The notes: a model not told the origin generated them from the sequence alone. A stretch of 64,000 nt of DNA from Torymus aiolomorphi (GCA_036365515.1 CM070877.1:15362201-15426200); one strand, 5' to 3'; positions 11,401-21,595 are shown, numbered from the stretch's first letter. Program-made: numbers and translations.

Positions 11401-11635
11401 CTGATTTTTCATTATATTCCAAAATTTCCATTGACTCATTTATGCTCATGTTGTCTAGGTTATGTATTTTTCTGTTTAAAATTCTTTCATCTAAATCGAA
11501 GTCGCTAGTTTGAGGGCCTCTGATATTTGATTTTGTTTGAACGAGTTTTTCTCGATTCTCTCTCCCAATCTCAGATGTGCTTGTCTCAAGTATCTCTGTA
11601 TTCTCTTCTGATACTTTGTTTGAGTCTAAGTTCAT
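8438..11635 (-). CDS. pol: copia Pol: integrase, reverse transcriptase, RNase H
   Basis: The open frame is 1,065 residues. An HHCC zinc site (HIRLGHAS, then CEVCTMAK, about residues 93-133) is followed by the integrase core with IHTDTMGP, IRADNGTEF and NGTAERFNKTLKNK, supplying the D, D, E residues. The copia reverse transcriptase starts near residue 570 (SKWVFKKKTGE), with VFQMDVKTAFLNGTLEEEIY and the catalytic LILYVDDILLAGND. RNase H follows with AMTDASF, STCQAEYLAMSEA, WCDNKSA and the C-terminal EADIMTKPLP. All key residues I can check are present. It lies in the same frame as the gag-protease frame upstream, separated by one TAA and four codons, so it is normally part of one polyprotein. 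The start is simply the first ATG after that stop. Confidence 0.95.
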   Translation of the reverse strand: MNLDSNKVSEENTEILETSTSEIGRENREKLVQTKSNIRGPQTSDFDLDERILNRKIHNLDNMSINESMEILEYNEKSEDNKKSKLNEGMLWHIRLGHASLDYLKQMQKSDEKLKRIKFDKDIMDCEVCTMAKMEKLPFSEDRTRGSRPLEIIHTDTMGPIKPASFPGGNRFIIVFIDDHTRFAKAYSVKHKNEAGDCLEKFLITMRNLLGKDEKVCYIRADNGTEFIGGKFSEVMKLEKIEYNVAPPHTPELNGTAERFNKTLKNKIRALMIDSGLPETMWILGVEAAVHIYNRTPHKSLNSETPINMLTPKINNHLEKIRRFGCVAYAKIPITERKFSERAIKAIMVGYSPTGYVLWHPSTGKFLYSRYVRCNEKLVYKDIYRDKSENKSEETEVSKDSEIGKVPSNSEEKKKSEEKQSENKQKHKPKKKKAENKETNNSETEKRKRPRRNAKTTENREKYMSIRRIQVTRQLEDTSLKLIDQEPTHNSERRCDKENSEDEIRHAFIATINKDPITYSEAMTSDDKVKWSEAINEEIKSMEENSFWQFVDRPSKTKDDKKVHIIDSKWVFKKKTGEKGENVYKGKLVIRGFKDRNEYELKETYAPVSRLAIIRAALAIINKYDLEVFQMDVKTAFLNGTLEEEIYMEIPDGINCDAEIRRTKVCKLQKALYGLRISPKRWNVRFSEEALKLGLEKDINEPCLFTWRKDGKVIMLILYVDDILLAGNDKQKLEEIREKLSLVFKMKDLEEPENFLGMRIIRDRQNKTLALKQTEYTEKILERFNMTECKTQRTPMVTRQVRNRELRSEENSNESEEPKLKTKAPYREAIGSLLYLAGATRPDIAFAVNYLSRRQVHPTEEDWKEVKRIFRYLKGTSDLGLTYRAKDENLTAMTDASFRDYSDSSSTGGFIIKLFGDSIMWRSHKQTYVTLSTCQAEYLAMSEACQELVSLDKAIRDITGKTMYPVTIWCDNKSAGDCTQMDGSHKLKNFDDNLESIRGNLENREMTGSKSHMAVTHGDYIKSCVLEGKVTVRWVTTKENEADIMTKPLPFDTHKYLRDKIMNSE

Positions 11636-11650
11636 GACATCCGTCTGAGA

Positions 11651-12799
11651 TTATTGCAGAAACTCGTCCAAAGTTACGAACCTAGCCATGCATGAATATT
11701 TTCCGTAATCTGAATTTACATTCTTACTATTTCTTTGTTTTTCTACTTCTAAGTTTATTATCCAATTTGGTTTTTCATACTTCCCTGTAATATATTCAGC
11801 TCTTGTATTTTTATCAAAGATTTTTAAGATTTCATCATCTAAGTAAATTCCTAAACCTACGTCTGCAAAGCGTCTGAGTGAGATTAAATTCTCTGATATG
11901 TTTTCTGCTGATATTACATTTTCCAAAATAATTATTTCATCTGTATTAATATTTGATCTTACAATTAAATTTCCTTTTCCGTCTATTTCTATATTTGCCA
12001 AATCATTTTTATTCGCGCTTCTGATTACCTCTCCCGTGCATTCTTTAAAATCGCTCAATATTATACCCTTATTTACGATGTGATCGGTAGCACCTGAGTC
12101 TGCTATAAACGCTATCTGTGTCTGAGTTTTTAGTTTATTAAAATCTTTAGTCGTACCTGCAATATACGCTGCTGCTCCTTGCTTTACGGTGTTTTGTGAC
12201 GCACCTCTCGCACCTCGATTACTACCTCTTTTAAAAACCCTACTTCTGAAATTTCCCTTTCCACCACCTCTTATAGCAACACCTCTGCCTTTGTTATTAC
12301 CTCTCCCTCTGATATGTTTATTACCTCTGAGTTGTGTGTAATTGTTTATTTTGTTCTGTGTGGTATAATCTTTATTATAATTGTTATCAAACCTTCTGGG
12401 TGCCTGCACTGTCCCCTTGTTGGGACAGTTAGTGCCTTTGTGGTCGGTTTCAGCATTACAGTAATAGCAGAACCATCTGTTCTGCGCCTTCAGCGGGCAG
12501 TTCGGTGCCATGTGCCCCCTCTGGTTGCACCGAAAGCATTTTGCATGCGGCCCTGACTGCCACTCTGGTATACTCTGAATTAAATTCGCTCTGGGACCTC
12601 TGGTTTCCTCTGAGCTCTTCTTCTCTGCTTCCAACTGTAAAAGAAATGATTTTATTTCTTCTAAGGTCATTTCTTTATTGTCAGTTTGTCTTCTGATTAG
12701 ATAGGCAACGAAGTTCAGAGTTATCGCATGAAACCGCCTGGTAAAAGGCTGATCTTTTCTCCTCCTCAGATAGTGGCACAATTGTATCGCAACTCTCAT
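11651..12799 (-). CDS. gag-pro: copia Gag (C-terminal) and protease
   Basis: The frame holds two zinc knuckles, CFRCNQRGHMAPNC (C-X2-C-X4-H-X4-C) and the related CYYCNAETDHKGTNC. An arginine- and glycine-rich stretch (GRGNNKGRGV...) follows, then the aspartic protease site IAFIADSGATDHIV. Nucleocapsid binds genomic RNA; protease cleaves the polyprotein. The N-terminal capsid part lies in another frame (12681-13163). A single indel near 12720 would separate them, because the residues from LNFVAYLIRRQ onwards belong to this frame while the preceding capsid belongs to the other. The frame ends at TAA (11651-11653) immediately before integrase. Confidence 0.9.
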   Translation of the reverse strand: MRVAIQLCHYLRRRKDQPFTRRFHAITLNFVAYLIRRQTDNKEMTLEEIKSFLLQLEAEKKSSEETRGPRANLIQSIPEWQSGPHAKCFRCNQRGHMAPNCPLKAQNRWFCYYCNAETDHKGTNCPNKGTVQAPRRFDNNYNKDYTTQNKINNYTQLRGNKHIRGRGNNKGRGVAIRGGGKGNFRSRVFKRGSNRGARGASQNTVKQGAAAYIAGTTKDFNKLKTQTQIAFIADSGATDHIVNKGIILSDFKECTGEVIRSANKNDLANIEIDGKGNLIVRSNINTDEIIILENVISAENISENLISLRRFADVGLGIYLDDEILKIFDKNTRAEYITGKYEKPNWIINLEVEKQRNSKNVNSDYGKYSCMARFVTLDEFLQ

Positions 12800-13163
12800 A
12801 CTCTCTTATAATCGTATCGAATTTGTCACAAAATGCATTTATCTTTTCTTTCTTATTTAATTTTAAGCGATACAATTGAGCCCTAACTGAGGAAGCAGTC
12901 ACGTTTGCTTCTACTCTTCTGAATTCTCTGATTTTAATTAAAATTTCTTTGGGATCTTTTAAGAACAAAATTTTCTTATGATAGTATTCGTCCAAGTGAT
13001 TTATGATAATATCTCTGACTAATGAATTTCTCTTTTCTACTTCTTTTTCGGTTAAGTTTAATAGGGCTTGCACTTTATCATCTATTATGTCTAATAAATC
13101 ATTAGATCTTAACTCTGAATGAAGGTAATCTAACCACACATTTAAAACTACTTTTTGTGACAA
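12681..13163 (-). CDS. gag: copia Gag, N-terminal capsid part (frame-broken)
   Basis: The frame is 160 residues, starting MSQKVVLNVWLDYLHSELRS, helix-rich and charged. It matches the position and character of the copia Gag N-terminal region (UBN2-type). It runs into a premature stop in the frame after AFYQAVSC. The adjacent frame continues the protein, so the break is a small indel near 12720. The first ATG after a long leader is taken as the start. Confidence 0.8.
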   Translation of the reverse strand: MSQKVVLNVWLDYLHSELRSNDLLDIIDDKVQALLNLTEKEVEKRNSLVRDIIINHLDEYYHKKILFLKDPKEILIKIREFRRVEANVTASSVRAQLYRLKLNKKEKINAFCDKFDTIIREYESCDTIVPLSEEEKRSAFYQAVSCDNSELRCLSNQKTN

Positions 13164-13701
13164 TTTATAGTCTCTTTTAATATTTAATTTTGAACTATTT
13201 TATTTTATTTATTAAAAGACTCATTAAAATCGCCCATTATTCTGTTTTGGTGTGATTGTGTATTGTTTATTACTGATTCTGAATTTATATTATCATCTGG
13301 GTTTACAGTGGTGGATTTGAGGAATGGTTGTGTTACTTTTAATATTCTGATTTTATTATTCTCTGTTTCTATCATCTGCGTCACTTTCTCTGATGGTTTT
13401 ATCGAGCAAAATATGTGATAGACCGGGCGGCGTGTGTGGAGATGTTGTGTTCTCGTCTGATTACATGTAAATAATTATTCTTATAAATATTTGGTCTTTC
13501 TGAATAATCTGAATTAAAGAACAATTTTACAGATCTGTATTCTGATCCTCTTATATTAATTATTTACATTCTGCTCTGAATAATATCAATATTAATTTCG
13601 TTATGTTTTCTTTATAATAATCGTAATATATTAATATTATTTTTGTTACACTGTGTAAATGACTTTATTTAATGTGAGATGGAGGTAATTATTTATTTAT
13701 A

Positions 13702-13789
<88 letters not shown>

Positions 13790-15055
13790 CTGTTAGAATA
13801 CGTGTACATTTATGTCAGCGTGCGAAATAGAGAGCGCATGCGTGGCGCCATCACGCGAGCATAGCTGGAGAGCTAGCGAGAGCGAGCGGCCGAAGCGGGC
13901 ACTCACTCGTTCGCCGTCCTCTGCCGAGAGCAGTTGTAATCAGAGAGAGAGAGCTGTACTGTAATTGAATAAAACGTTGTTGCTGTTAACCAGAGTGGGT
14001 TATTTGAAGAACCCTGCCTTCCACATCCTAAATTAACAAAAACAAATTACTTTGTACGTCTCCGGGCTGAGTGTCTCTCTCTGGTGTTTTGTCTCCTCTG
14101 CTTGACATTCTGTGTATCGCTGTCTTTCTCTTCTCTTCTTAACCTCTGAACTTCTTGATTCTGGAATGCCAAATATTTATTCTGAATAAAATAATATCTT
14201 TTATCTATTTAGTTCTATTATTGCTTCTCCCCGTACTAGACCGCACAGTAAGTCTAGTAAGTTTGAAGCTAGTCGTTACTCCCGTGTGTATCGTTTCCGC
14301 GCTCGTGCTCCCTCCGATCGTGACGTCACGCACAGCAATGACGCCAATAGTGTCAGAGAGTTGGCCGTGCACTTACACAGTCCCGATAATTCACAAGGTT
14401 GCAACAACTTTACATTAAGGCAAGAATTCTCTGCACGGCAGTATCCTCTACGCCTCATGTCGTCATTACAGTGTTTTATCTCGCGTCTGAATTTACTTCT
14501 AAGAATTGTGTATGTGTGCGTGTGCGCGCCCGTCTGAGAGAAAATACTTATTTGAGACAAAATGGCGTCTGGTTTTCTCTTCGCGGCTCGACCGCGCGAG
14601 CGCGTCCGTACGTGCGCGCAGCATGTACGTCACAGCGATTTTTTCGCACTCCCTCCGAATTTCTGTATTTTTCACATGAAGTAGTTTAAATCTGGATCCA
14701 CATGCACATTTCACTTAATTGCGTCTCACGCGCGCACCACAATTCATAAAAAAAACTCCACACGCCCCGTCAAAATCTCGTCTGATTTTGCTTCTTAATA
14801 GATTTTATTCTGAATACTTAATGTTAAATTTATTAAGTTAGTCTTAGTTATTTTATTTATTCTAATGCAAGAGAGCTATTTGTCGCGTATTCTAAATTAA
14901 TCGCTTCTAAGTTAACTAGCTCGTCTAAAAAAACTCGCGTCTGAAAAAAACTGCCATGCGGTCAGAAACTCAACATGGCCGCGCTTGTAGGTTAGCCTCG
15001 CAAAACTCAGGTACTTACCACCTTTCTTCTGGGTTCGTCCAAAAAAACACAGCGT
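13164..15055 (-). other. Long untranslated leader of the copia element, with (TA)n
   Basis: About 1.9 kb separates the primer-binding site from the gag start, which is long for copia. It holds a (TA)n run at about 13709-13784, a CpG-rich stretch at 13840-13960 and another at 14280-14660, but no credible gene. The TCTG/TCTGA theme common in the coding part is frequent here too (13250-13600). Positions 13790-14024 could be a nested solo LTR, since it reads TGTTAG...TTCCACA with an AATAAA, but no target duplication is visible. Confidence 0.6.
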
Positions 15056-15071
15056 GGCTGAGCCTATAACC
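15056..15071 (-). promoter_or_regulatory. Primer-binding site for half-tRNA initiator methionine
   Basis: Directly after the 5' LTR the element strand reads GGTTATAGGCTCAGCC. Drosophila copia is known to prime from an internal fragment of initiator tRNA-Met whose anticodon-loop region is complementary to a very similar sequence. The match here is good but not perfect. Confidence 0.65.
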
Positions 15072-15404
15072 TGTTGGAGTGGGTATATAAATGAGGAGGC
15101 CAAAACACTATATAAAACAATAAAACTCTTTATTGAGACTCTGAGTAGGTTGGTGGCACAGGGTGTAGCGAAGGTGATGCGTCCATATCGGTCGGCGTTC
15201 GGCACAGGAGAGAGTCGCGCCGTCGTAGGCGCGAACACGGAGCAGGCGTTGTCGTGTAGAGGGGAGACCGCAGTACATCCACTGCACTCCTCTGCTGTGT
15301 AGGCTGGCGCCATCTCGGCGCTGTGGACAGCGGCGCATACCGTGATGTTCCGCTGTAGAGCGTTGCGTGGACTCAAAGCATTCAAAGCCCACGTGCTTCT
15401 TACA
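15072..15404 (-). repeat. 5' LTR of the copia element
   Basis: This is the upstream LTR in element orientation, 333 bp, with TG...CA ends, bounded outside by GGTTC. TATA-like and AATAAA-like motifs (ACTATATAAAACAATAAAAC in plus reading) lie near the gag-proximal end. Confidence 0.9.
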
Positions 15405-15787
15405 GGTTCCGACGCTATTGTACTACTTATACACAGAGAGAACGTTGAGGCAGCAGTCATACCAACACGAATGTCGGACATCTCAAACACTGTGAGCGCT
15501 ATCGCCCTTGCCAGTGCGGTAGCTGCTCTCTTAGTTTTGGAGCTCAGAGCTCTCAAAGTGGCATCTCTATCGTCCCAATAGTAAACCGTAGCAGAAACCC
15601 TATGTTTGATATATCAAACATCGTATACGAATCCAGTAAAATTGACATACCTGAGGGCAATTTGCCTACTTTCCCCCATTGGGGAAACCCAGATGTCGGT
15701 GCCAACTAAGGGCATGCAGAGTCTCGCTCCCTAATTGTGCTCAGTGGAACCTATTCTTACCTGCGTACCTAAGGTGCTCCTATCCTA
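15405..15787 (+). other. Upstream flank of ankyrin-PRANC copy 1
   Basis: It resumes the segment interrupted by the copia element and aligns with 34782-34960 (shared TACTTTCCCCCATT, GAAACCCAGATGTC, CTCGCTCCCTAATTGTGCTC). Copy 1 has about 200 extra bases (roughly 15425-15640) absent from copy 2, including the palindromic TTTGATATATCAAA. No gene is supported. Confidence 0.6.
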
Positions 15788-17709
15788 TTGGGATTTAAAA
15801 TGTCACGGCGGACCAAAAAGTGGGGTGTTGTGTATAGGTCTGAAGTTTGCAACGTTGTAGTGCAACGAAACAAATATGTTTTTGATTTTCCTTCAAGCTT
15901 ATAATAACTAATACTAGAGTTCGACACGCGCGCTTCGCGCGCTGATTTTCTTTTTTTTTTTTATTTTGCTAATAATTTGTTAATAAAGCTATCAAAATGG
16001 TCAAGTATTTATGCAAATACATATATGTGGCTTCCAGGAATGACGACGTAACTACATTTTACGTGTTTTCGAGAAATTACCGTTTTAAAATTTCTGTCAT
16101 TCATGAGTATCTACATAATGTACCTTGTGCATTAAGGTACCCAACTCTCAGCCAATCGGAGCCAATCTTCGGCTTCGATGCTTAGTGGTGGGCAAATTAC
16201 ATGCGTGGACCTCATATCCCCTGACTACTGGGGTTTACAAGTTATTTAAATAATCATTTTGCTTATTTTTTTATGTCTACATAACTCCCTTACATGCGTG
16301 GAACTCATATCCCCCGCCTACTTGTACTAATACATGTTTCGTAATTATAGTTTCAAAAAATTCTATTTTGTAATAGTTTGTTAAATAAATAATCCGGTTT
16401 AAATTAATTATTTCATTATTTTTAATATCAGATTCGTGATTAGCAACCCCAAAAACAAAACATAATACAGTTCCGTAATTATAGTTTCAAAAAATTATAT
16501 TTCTCAATAATTTGTTTAAATAATTTTGTTTCAATTCATTATTACATTATTTTTTATATCAGATTCGTGATCACCGCCTATAAAAACCGCAAGTTTGTTG
16601 TATTTTGTGTCAGATTGAGCTACATTTGAAAGCGGTAGTCCCGAGTATAGTGTAATAGGAGCTACATTTAATATTTGTCATTATAAAGTTAATTTAATCT
16701 AATAAATTATTTTGTGATTGTAACTTTTATTCTTGTAATAAAATATATTTAAATTGTAATTTTGATAGTTAAAAAATAGTTTATGTATATCTATATAGGA
16801 GTTTTAAAAACTTTAGACAAATATGTATTGCATTTATCCAATCTATAACCCTATAAATCTATATAGATGCAGAATGACCGTCTTAAAAGTTTTGGTCACG
16901 TCATGAATTTTAATTTTAATCTAAGTTTTGCTATTAAATAAATAGTTTAAATATAAAAAGTTTATTTTAAGAAATATACGATACGAGTTTTAAAAACTTT
17001 AGACAAATATGTGTTGCATTTATCAATATCAAATCTGTTAAAATGGCGATAAGCGTCATCAGGAACTTGACAAAGTATGGTCATTTGCTTCATATTTTCG
17101 ACGGTCTTAAGACGGTCGCATGACCGTCTTATGACGCGCGTCACAGTCACGTTGCATCTCTGCGCATGCAACACGGCGCAACATCTGAATGTATACGCCT
17201 CTTTAATATTATTATATTACAAATGCAATAATTACAATAATGTAATATACAACAACATGTCAATATAATACAAAATACAATTTACATATTACTACAATAT
17301 CTGTATTCAAAACTTAATCTAGTTCGCATTTAAAACTCTAGTCCCTCTAACTTTAGCAGACGCAATTGACGCGATTCGAGATTTTCGAGATATACTTCGA
17401 GATTTTCGAGAAAAAATCAACATGGCGCCGAACATGTCTGGTTGCATTTTTTATAGAGGGATTAATTTTGCGTGTAGATTTATTGTTTTGTAGTATCATA
17501 TAACTTTAAAACAAAGATTTATATAAAATTTCCATTGCTTAATAACATTAATTAATTATAAAAGATTATTTCGTTGCACTCCAACGATGCAAACTTCAGA
17601 CCTATTGTTGTGGGCGGTTGTTTCTTATGGTTGTTTCTTATGGTGAAATGGAGGAGTGGGAAAAGTGCAATTTACTGCCTTGCTTCGGCCACGATACTTT
17701 AAATCCCAA
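15788..17709. mobile_element. Non-autonomous TA-flanked terminal-inverted-repeat element
   Basis: The ends are TTGGGATTTAAA and its inverse at 17698-17709, with a TA on each side (15786-15787, 17710-17711). A second, stronger inverted block is AGGTCTGAAGTTTGCAACG at 15836-15870, mirrored at about 17569-17604. The corresponding position in copy 2 (about 34955) is empty. The 1,922-bp interior has no transposase; open frames are at most 70 residues. An internal near-repeat AAAACTTTAGACAAATATGT occurs twice (16808 and 16992). The TA duplication suggests a Tc1/mariner-type mobiliser, which is inference. Confidence 0.75.
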
Positions 17710-17732
17710 TAGCCCACGTAAATCGACCTGCG

Positions 17733-17768
17733 TATGTATAGGACCGCAGGAGCCCAGATGAGCTCAGT
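17733..17768 (+). promoter_or_regulatory. Core promoter of ankyrin-PRANC copy 1
   Basis: A TATA-like TATGTATA at 17733-17740 is followed by the arthropod initiator TCAGT at 17764-17768, with the A about 33 bases from the TATA start. The same arrangement is in copy 2 (TATATATA at 34981, TCAGT at 35012). Conservation of both elements and their spacing supports the call. Confidence 0.65.
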
Positions 17769-17786
17769 CAAGGAACGCACGTTATA

Positions 17787-20700
17787 ATGGACAGATGCTT
17801 CATGAATACATCTTCCTCGATTGCAGCAAAAAAAATGAAGTGGTCGGGATTGTGGAAAGCGGTGCGAGATGGCAACTATCACTTGGTGAATCAGCTGATC
17901 TGCAGTGACACGAACGTAAACGAGACACAAAAAACAATTTTCGACCCTGTGACGACGTTGCTGCACTATGCAGCGACGAGGGATGATGTCCAATTGTTGC
18001 GTTTGCTTATAGACCACGGTGCAAATTGCCATGCTCGTGACAGTCAGAATCGTACACCGCTGCACTGGGCCGTAATGACCAATGACCACCCCGACGTCGT
18101 CGAAGTGCTCATCAACGAAGGAGCCGTCGTGGATGCGCGGGACTTTAAGCAATTCACGCCGTTCCTTCTGGCGGTGTACAATGGCTTCGACCGGTCAGCA
18201 GAAAAACTCATTGCAAGTGGAGCATCTATTAACGCGAAATTACAAAAAGGTCATAGTGCACTACACCTGGCATTAATGTCCCCGTCAATCAGCCTTAATA
18301 TGATCAAGGTGCTGATCAGCCGTAGAATCAACATAGATGCTGAGAACGCTTATGGAATTACGCCGTTGCACTATGCACTGAACTGCAAAGGCAACACGGA
18401 CGTAGTGAGTATATAATAATATGGATTTACAGATTTTGCGTCTTATATATATATAGAGGAAGCTTTGTAACGATGAAAAAAAAATTTGGGGCAAAAAATG
18501 TTGAAAAGATGTATTAAGGCGATATATGTCGATATTTGTTGATTTTGAGAAAATTTGTTTTCGTGGATGTGTGTGTGTGTGTGTGTGTGTGTATGCGCGC
18601 GCGTGCGTGTGTGTGTGTGTGTGTGTGTATGTGTAAACTCAATATCTCGCAAACGAATTGACCGATTTTCGTCAGACAAAGACTATTCTCTTTGTCTAGT
18701 AAAAAAAACTCGGTACCCTGGTGGATTTGAGTTTTTATTGATTTTCTTTTTTTATAACCAAAAAATGATTTTGAATTTTTAGTTTTTTTTTAATTTTTTC
18801 TATCTTACAGCCATTATTACATAATATAATGAACTTTTCTTGAAAGGTATTTAAATTACCTATATTTTCTTTTTTTAATATTTAAATTATCTTCACTCTG
18901 TCATTTATTATTAAGGAAAACGTTTTTATATTAGATAAATTAATTTCTCAAAAAATATTTTATTTATCTACTTGAAATTTTAACCACTTATTAAACTCAT
19001 TGAAGACTATATTTGGTTAAAATTTCAAGAGATTATCTTCATTTGTTTTTCAGAAAAAAAATGTTTTATAAAAAAGTAGAATTTTTGTTGTCGCACGATA
19101 ACAAGAGTAAAAATTATCCAATCGTCCTGAAATTTGGCACAGATGTAGCTTTTATACATCTTCAGATCGAGTTCGTTGCCCAAAAAAATCTGTACATTAC
19201 GACCAAAGATATCTCAGGTTAAACGTTTTGTTTAAAAATTTTCGAATATCGGCTTTTTTTCAGAGAGTAATTGATTTACGACTTAAAATTTTAACCAATT
19301 ATTAAACTCATTGCAGACTATATTTGGTTTAAATTTAAAGAGATTATCTTCATTTGTTTTTTAGAAAAAAATATGTTTTATAAACAAGTAGAGTTTCCAT
19401 TATCTTACGATAATAAGAGTAAAAATGAACTAATCGTTCTGAAATTCGGCAGAGATATAGAATACAATAATATACGTAAATAGACATCGTTAAAAAATAA
19501 ATGTTATCATTTTGAGTATGGAGAAATATTTATATAGGATATACAAACGAACAAAGAAACAAATATTTTTTGTATTAAGTCAAATTGTTGAACGGATAGT
19601 AAAGAACAACACTAATAATAGTTTTTTAATGATAAAAAATAGAAAGAGTATAAATAAAAAGTCACAAACCATTTAACATAGTCTCACCGTACGAAATAAA
19701 GTATTAAATTTTAAATATTGGAATTAAAAATTAAAGGAATCAGTAAATTAAGTTTGAGGAAGCTACGTGACAATGAATTGGCAGCGGTTTTTCTAACATA
19801 TTCAAGTATTTTTGCTTCTAAGAAGAAGACGCTTCATTATAGTTTATATTATTTAAGTTTTGTTAAAAATATGACAAAAATGTGTTATGTATTTTCGATA
19901 ATAATTAAACAGAGGAATTCATACAGATGAATTTAGGTTTAAAAATGTTAATAATGAGACTTGCAAATAAATATAAGAAATAAAAGTGAGAGAAGATTGA
20001 GGAAGTCACGTGCCACGTTTTGATTTTCAGATCAAATTTCTTCTTGATAACGGTGCAGATGTGAATAAAAAGATGCGGGGTTTCTCGGGCGACTTCCCCT
20101 TGTACTTAGCGGCGTCTACAGACTACGCTAATGTCCATCTTCTACTAAAGCGGGGCGCGCGCATCAACGAAGCAAATAATGAAGGTAACACCGCACTGCA
20201 CGTAGCCTGCAATAACAACCTCAAGAAGGTGGCGGCTTTATTGGTTAAATTTGGAGCTAATATGAACGCGCGTAACTACGAGGGCAAGGCGGCCTTCGAA
20301 CTGCTGCCAAACAGCCCATCGAGCGAAGCTACTGCTAGAATCATCCTTAGGGAAGCCGTTAAACGTGAGGCATTAGGACAAACCCTCTGTGAGGGATACA
20401 AAATAATGGCTCAATCCTGCGAGAAATACTCCAAATTTGACCGGGAATGCCGTGAAGAGGTCAAGCGTATGCGAAGTAAGAGGATCGATGTAGAGGACAG
20501 CGCCGTGTCGTTCTTTGACATATTTTCGAAGGACGAAGAGAAGCTCGTACCACTAGCTAGAAACAAAAACATCGTCACGGGATTCGAGACAAGCGATTAC
20601 CTGGCGTTATTCAGGGTATACACCGGTGACCTCATCACGAAGTTTGAAATGGCTAAAAGGCGCGCGAATTTTCTCATGTACGTTGAAGATGGTCTGGTAG

Positions 20701-20885
20701 ATGTGTTGGGCGATAGATTACCTGCACCGATCGTGCAAAAGATAGCGGCGTATATGAAGTACGGCGATATAATAAAAGAAAACCACTGCCAATACATTGA
20801 AAGAAAGCTTTCAAAAACTGATTTCGCTGAATTGGTTAGGTCAGATGGTAAAACAGGCAAGGTCGGCGTCCCTTTAAGAATCTGA
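17787..20885 (+). CDS. Ankyrin-repeat protein with C-terminal PRANC domain (copy 1, intact)
   Basis: Two exons, 17787-18404 and 20031-20885, join in phase 0 (donor GTGAGT, acceptor TTTTCAG) to give 490 residues. About nine ankyrin repeats span residues 20-315, including TLLHYAATRDD, RTPLHWAVMTNDH, HSALHLALMS, ITPLHYALN and NTALHVACNNN; the intron falls inside repeat six. A charged linker follows, then a PRANC/F-box-like segment near residues 425-470 (DRLPAPIVQKIAAYMKYGDI). In poxviruses PRANC recruits SCF ubiquitin ligase while the ankyrins bind targets. Such genes occur in Nasonia and Wolbachia and are thought to be laterally acquired. Adaptor function here is inference. A second in-frame ATG at 17838 matches the start of copy 2 and may be the true start (473 residues). 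Confidence 0.9.
18438..19787 (+). repeat. Repeat family R, copy in the ankyrin-PRANC intron
   Basis: Copy 2's intron lacks it: there ACAAATTTTTTCTAACAT is continuous, while here ...GATTTT is followed by the repeat, which ends ...GGCAGCGG before TTTTTCTAACAT. It holds a (GT)n run at about 18567-18628 and an internal duplication (about 18980-19210 and 19275-19460, both containing GAGATTATCTTCATTTGTTTT). Relatives are at 26945-28150 (inverted) and 61620-62880. No protein is encoded. Confidence 0.65.
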
Positions 20886-21595
20886 GCAACCAATAGCAGT
20901 TTCACTCGAAACTTAAGATTAGGAGAAAGCGGTTACGTCCCTTCTCGAACCGAATACATATACCTACCACCGAGCGCGCCCTCAAAAATCAGTTCACACA
21001 AAATCTTCAAGCAGTTCGGGTCATTGAAAATTTTGGAAAACTAGCATTTTTTCGCTCTCGATCTCTGAAATTTTATCTGAAATTACACGTGCTTTATATT
21101 CAAGAATCCTATCTGTTTCATTATTCTTTTCGACTTTGCTCGGCGAAGCAAGTTCACGGTTCGTTCGGTGTTGTTCCAACATTCGTGGAAAATCAAATTA
21201 AGATTTAAATTTGTCTTTGTTATTGATTACTATATCATTTAATGAAAGTAACTATTAACATGAATTCATTTTATTTTTCGTGCTATTTCTAAATTTCTAT
21301 CTGATTATTTTATTGAAAAATTTCCATTTACATTCATTACAAATTACCGAGAGGTAAGCAGTTTTTTGCAGACAAAAGTAAATAAAACCTTAATTTGCGG
21401 TCATTTTCCTTTTCATCTCTAGCTAGAACATTTGCCAACATTTATCCCCATTTCATGTGATTTAAATTGTTTATTGCGAAATTTATTATTTTCCCCATAA
21501 AACAAAGCGTTTTTTTCTTTCTTATTCATTACAAACAATGAAATTCCACGGTTCTGTTGGTCAACTCGGGCGTCTTGGGTCACAACACTAGGCCA
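20886..21595. other. Spacer between the PRANC gene and the toxin-like gene
   Basis: AT-rich DNA without a gene I can recognise. A short imperfect motif GCTCGGCGAAGCAAGTTC lies near 21139. The spacer could hold the 3' end of the ankyrin-PRANC transcript and a promoter for the downstream toxin-like frame, but no TATA/initiator pair as clear as that at 17733 is visible. Confidence 0.4.

Larger units (their letters stand above)
7870..15404 (-). mobile_element. Ty1/copia-type LTR retrotransposon, young insertion
   Basis: The element is 7,535 bp. Its LTRs (7870-8206 and 15072-15404) differ by about six substitutions and one 4-base indel, roughly 98% identity. A 5-base target duplication GGTTC lies at 7865-7869 and 15405-15409. 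The uninterrupted site is preserved in the paralogous segment near 34770-34790. The minus-strand gene order is gag, protease, integrase, reverse transcriptase, RNase H; integrase before reverse transcriptase marks the copia group. The gag region has one frameshift and one in-frame stop precedes the integrase frame, so this copy looks defective despite its youth. Confidence 0.95.

Noticed and set aside
13790..14024. Possible solo LTR nested in the copia leader (TGTTAG...TTCCACA with AATAAA)
   Set aside because: No 5-base target duplication (AAAAC versus TCCTA) and no second copy in the window; kept only as a remark.
15342..15581. 79-residue frame with a hydrophobic stretch after the copia LTR
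   Set aside because: Its start lies in the LTR and its end in the copy 1 flank; the frame is a product of the insertion.
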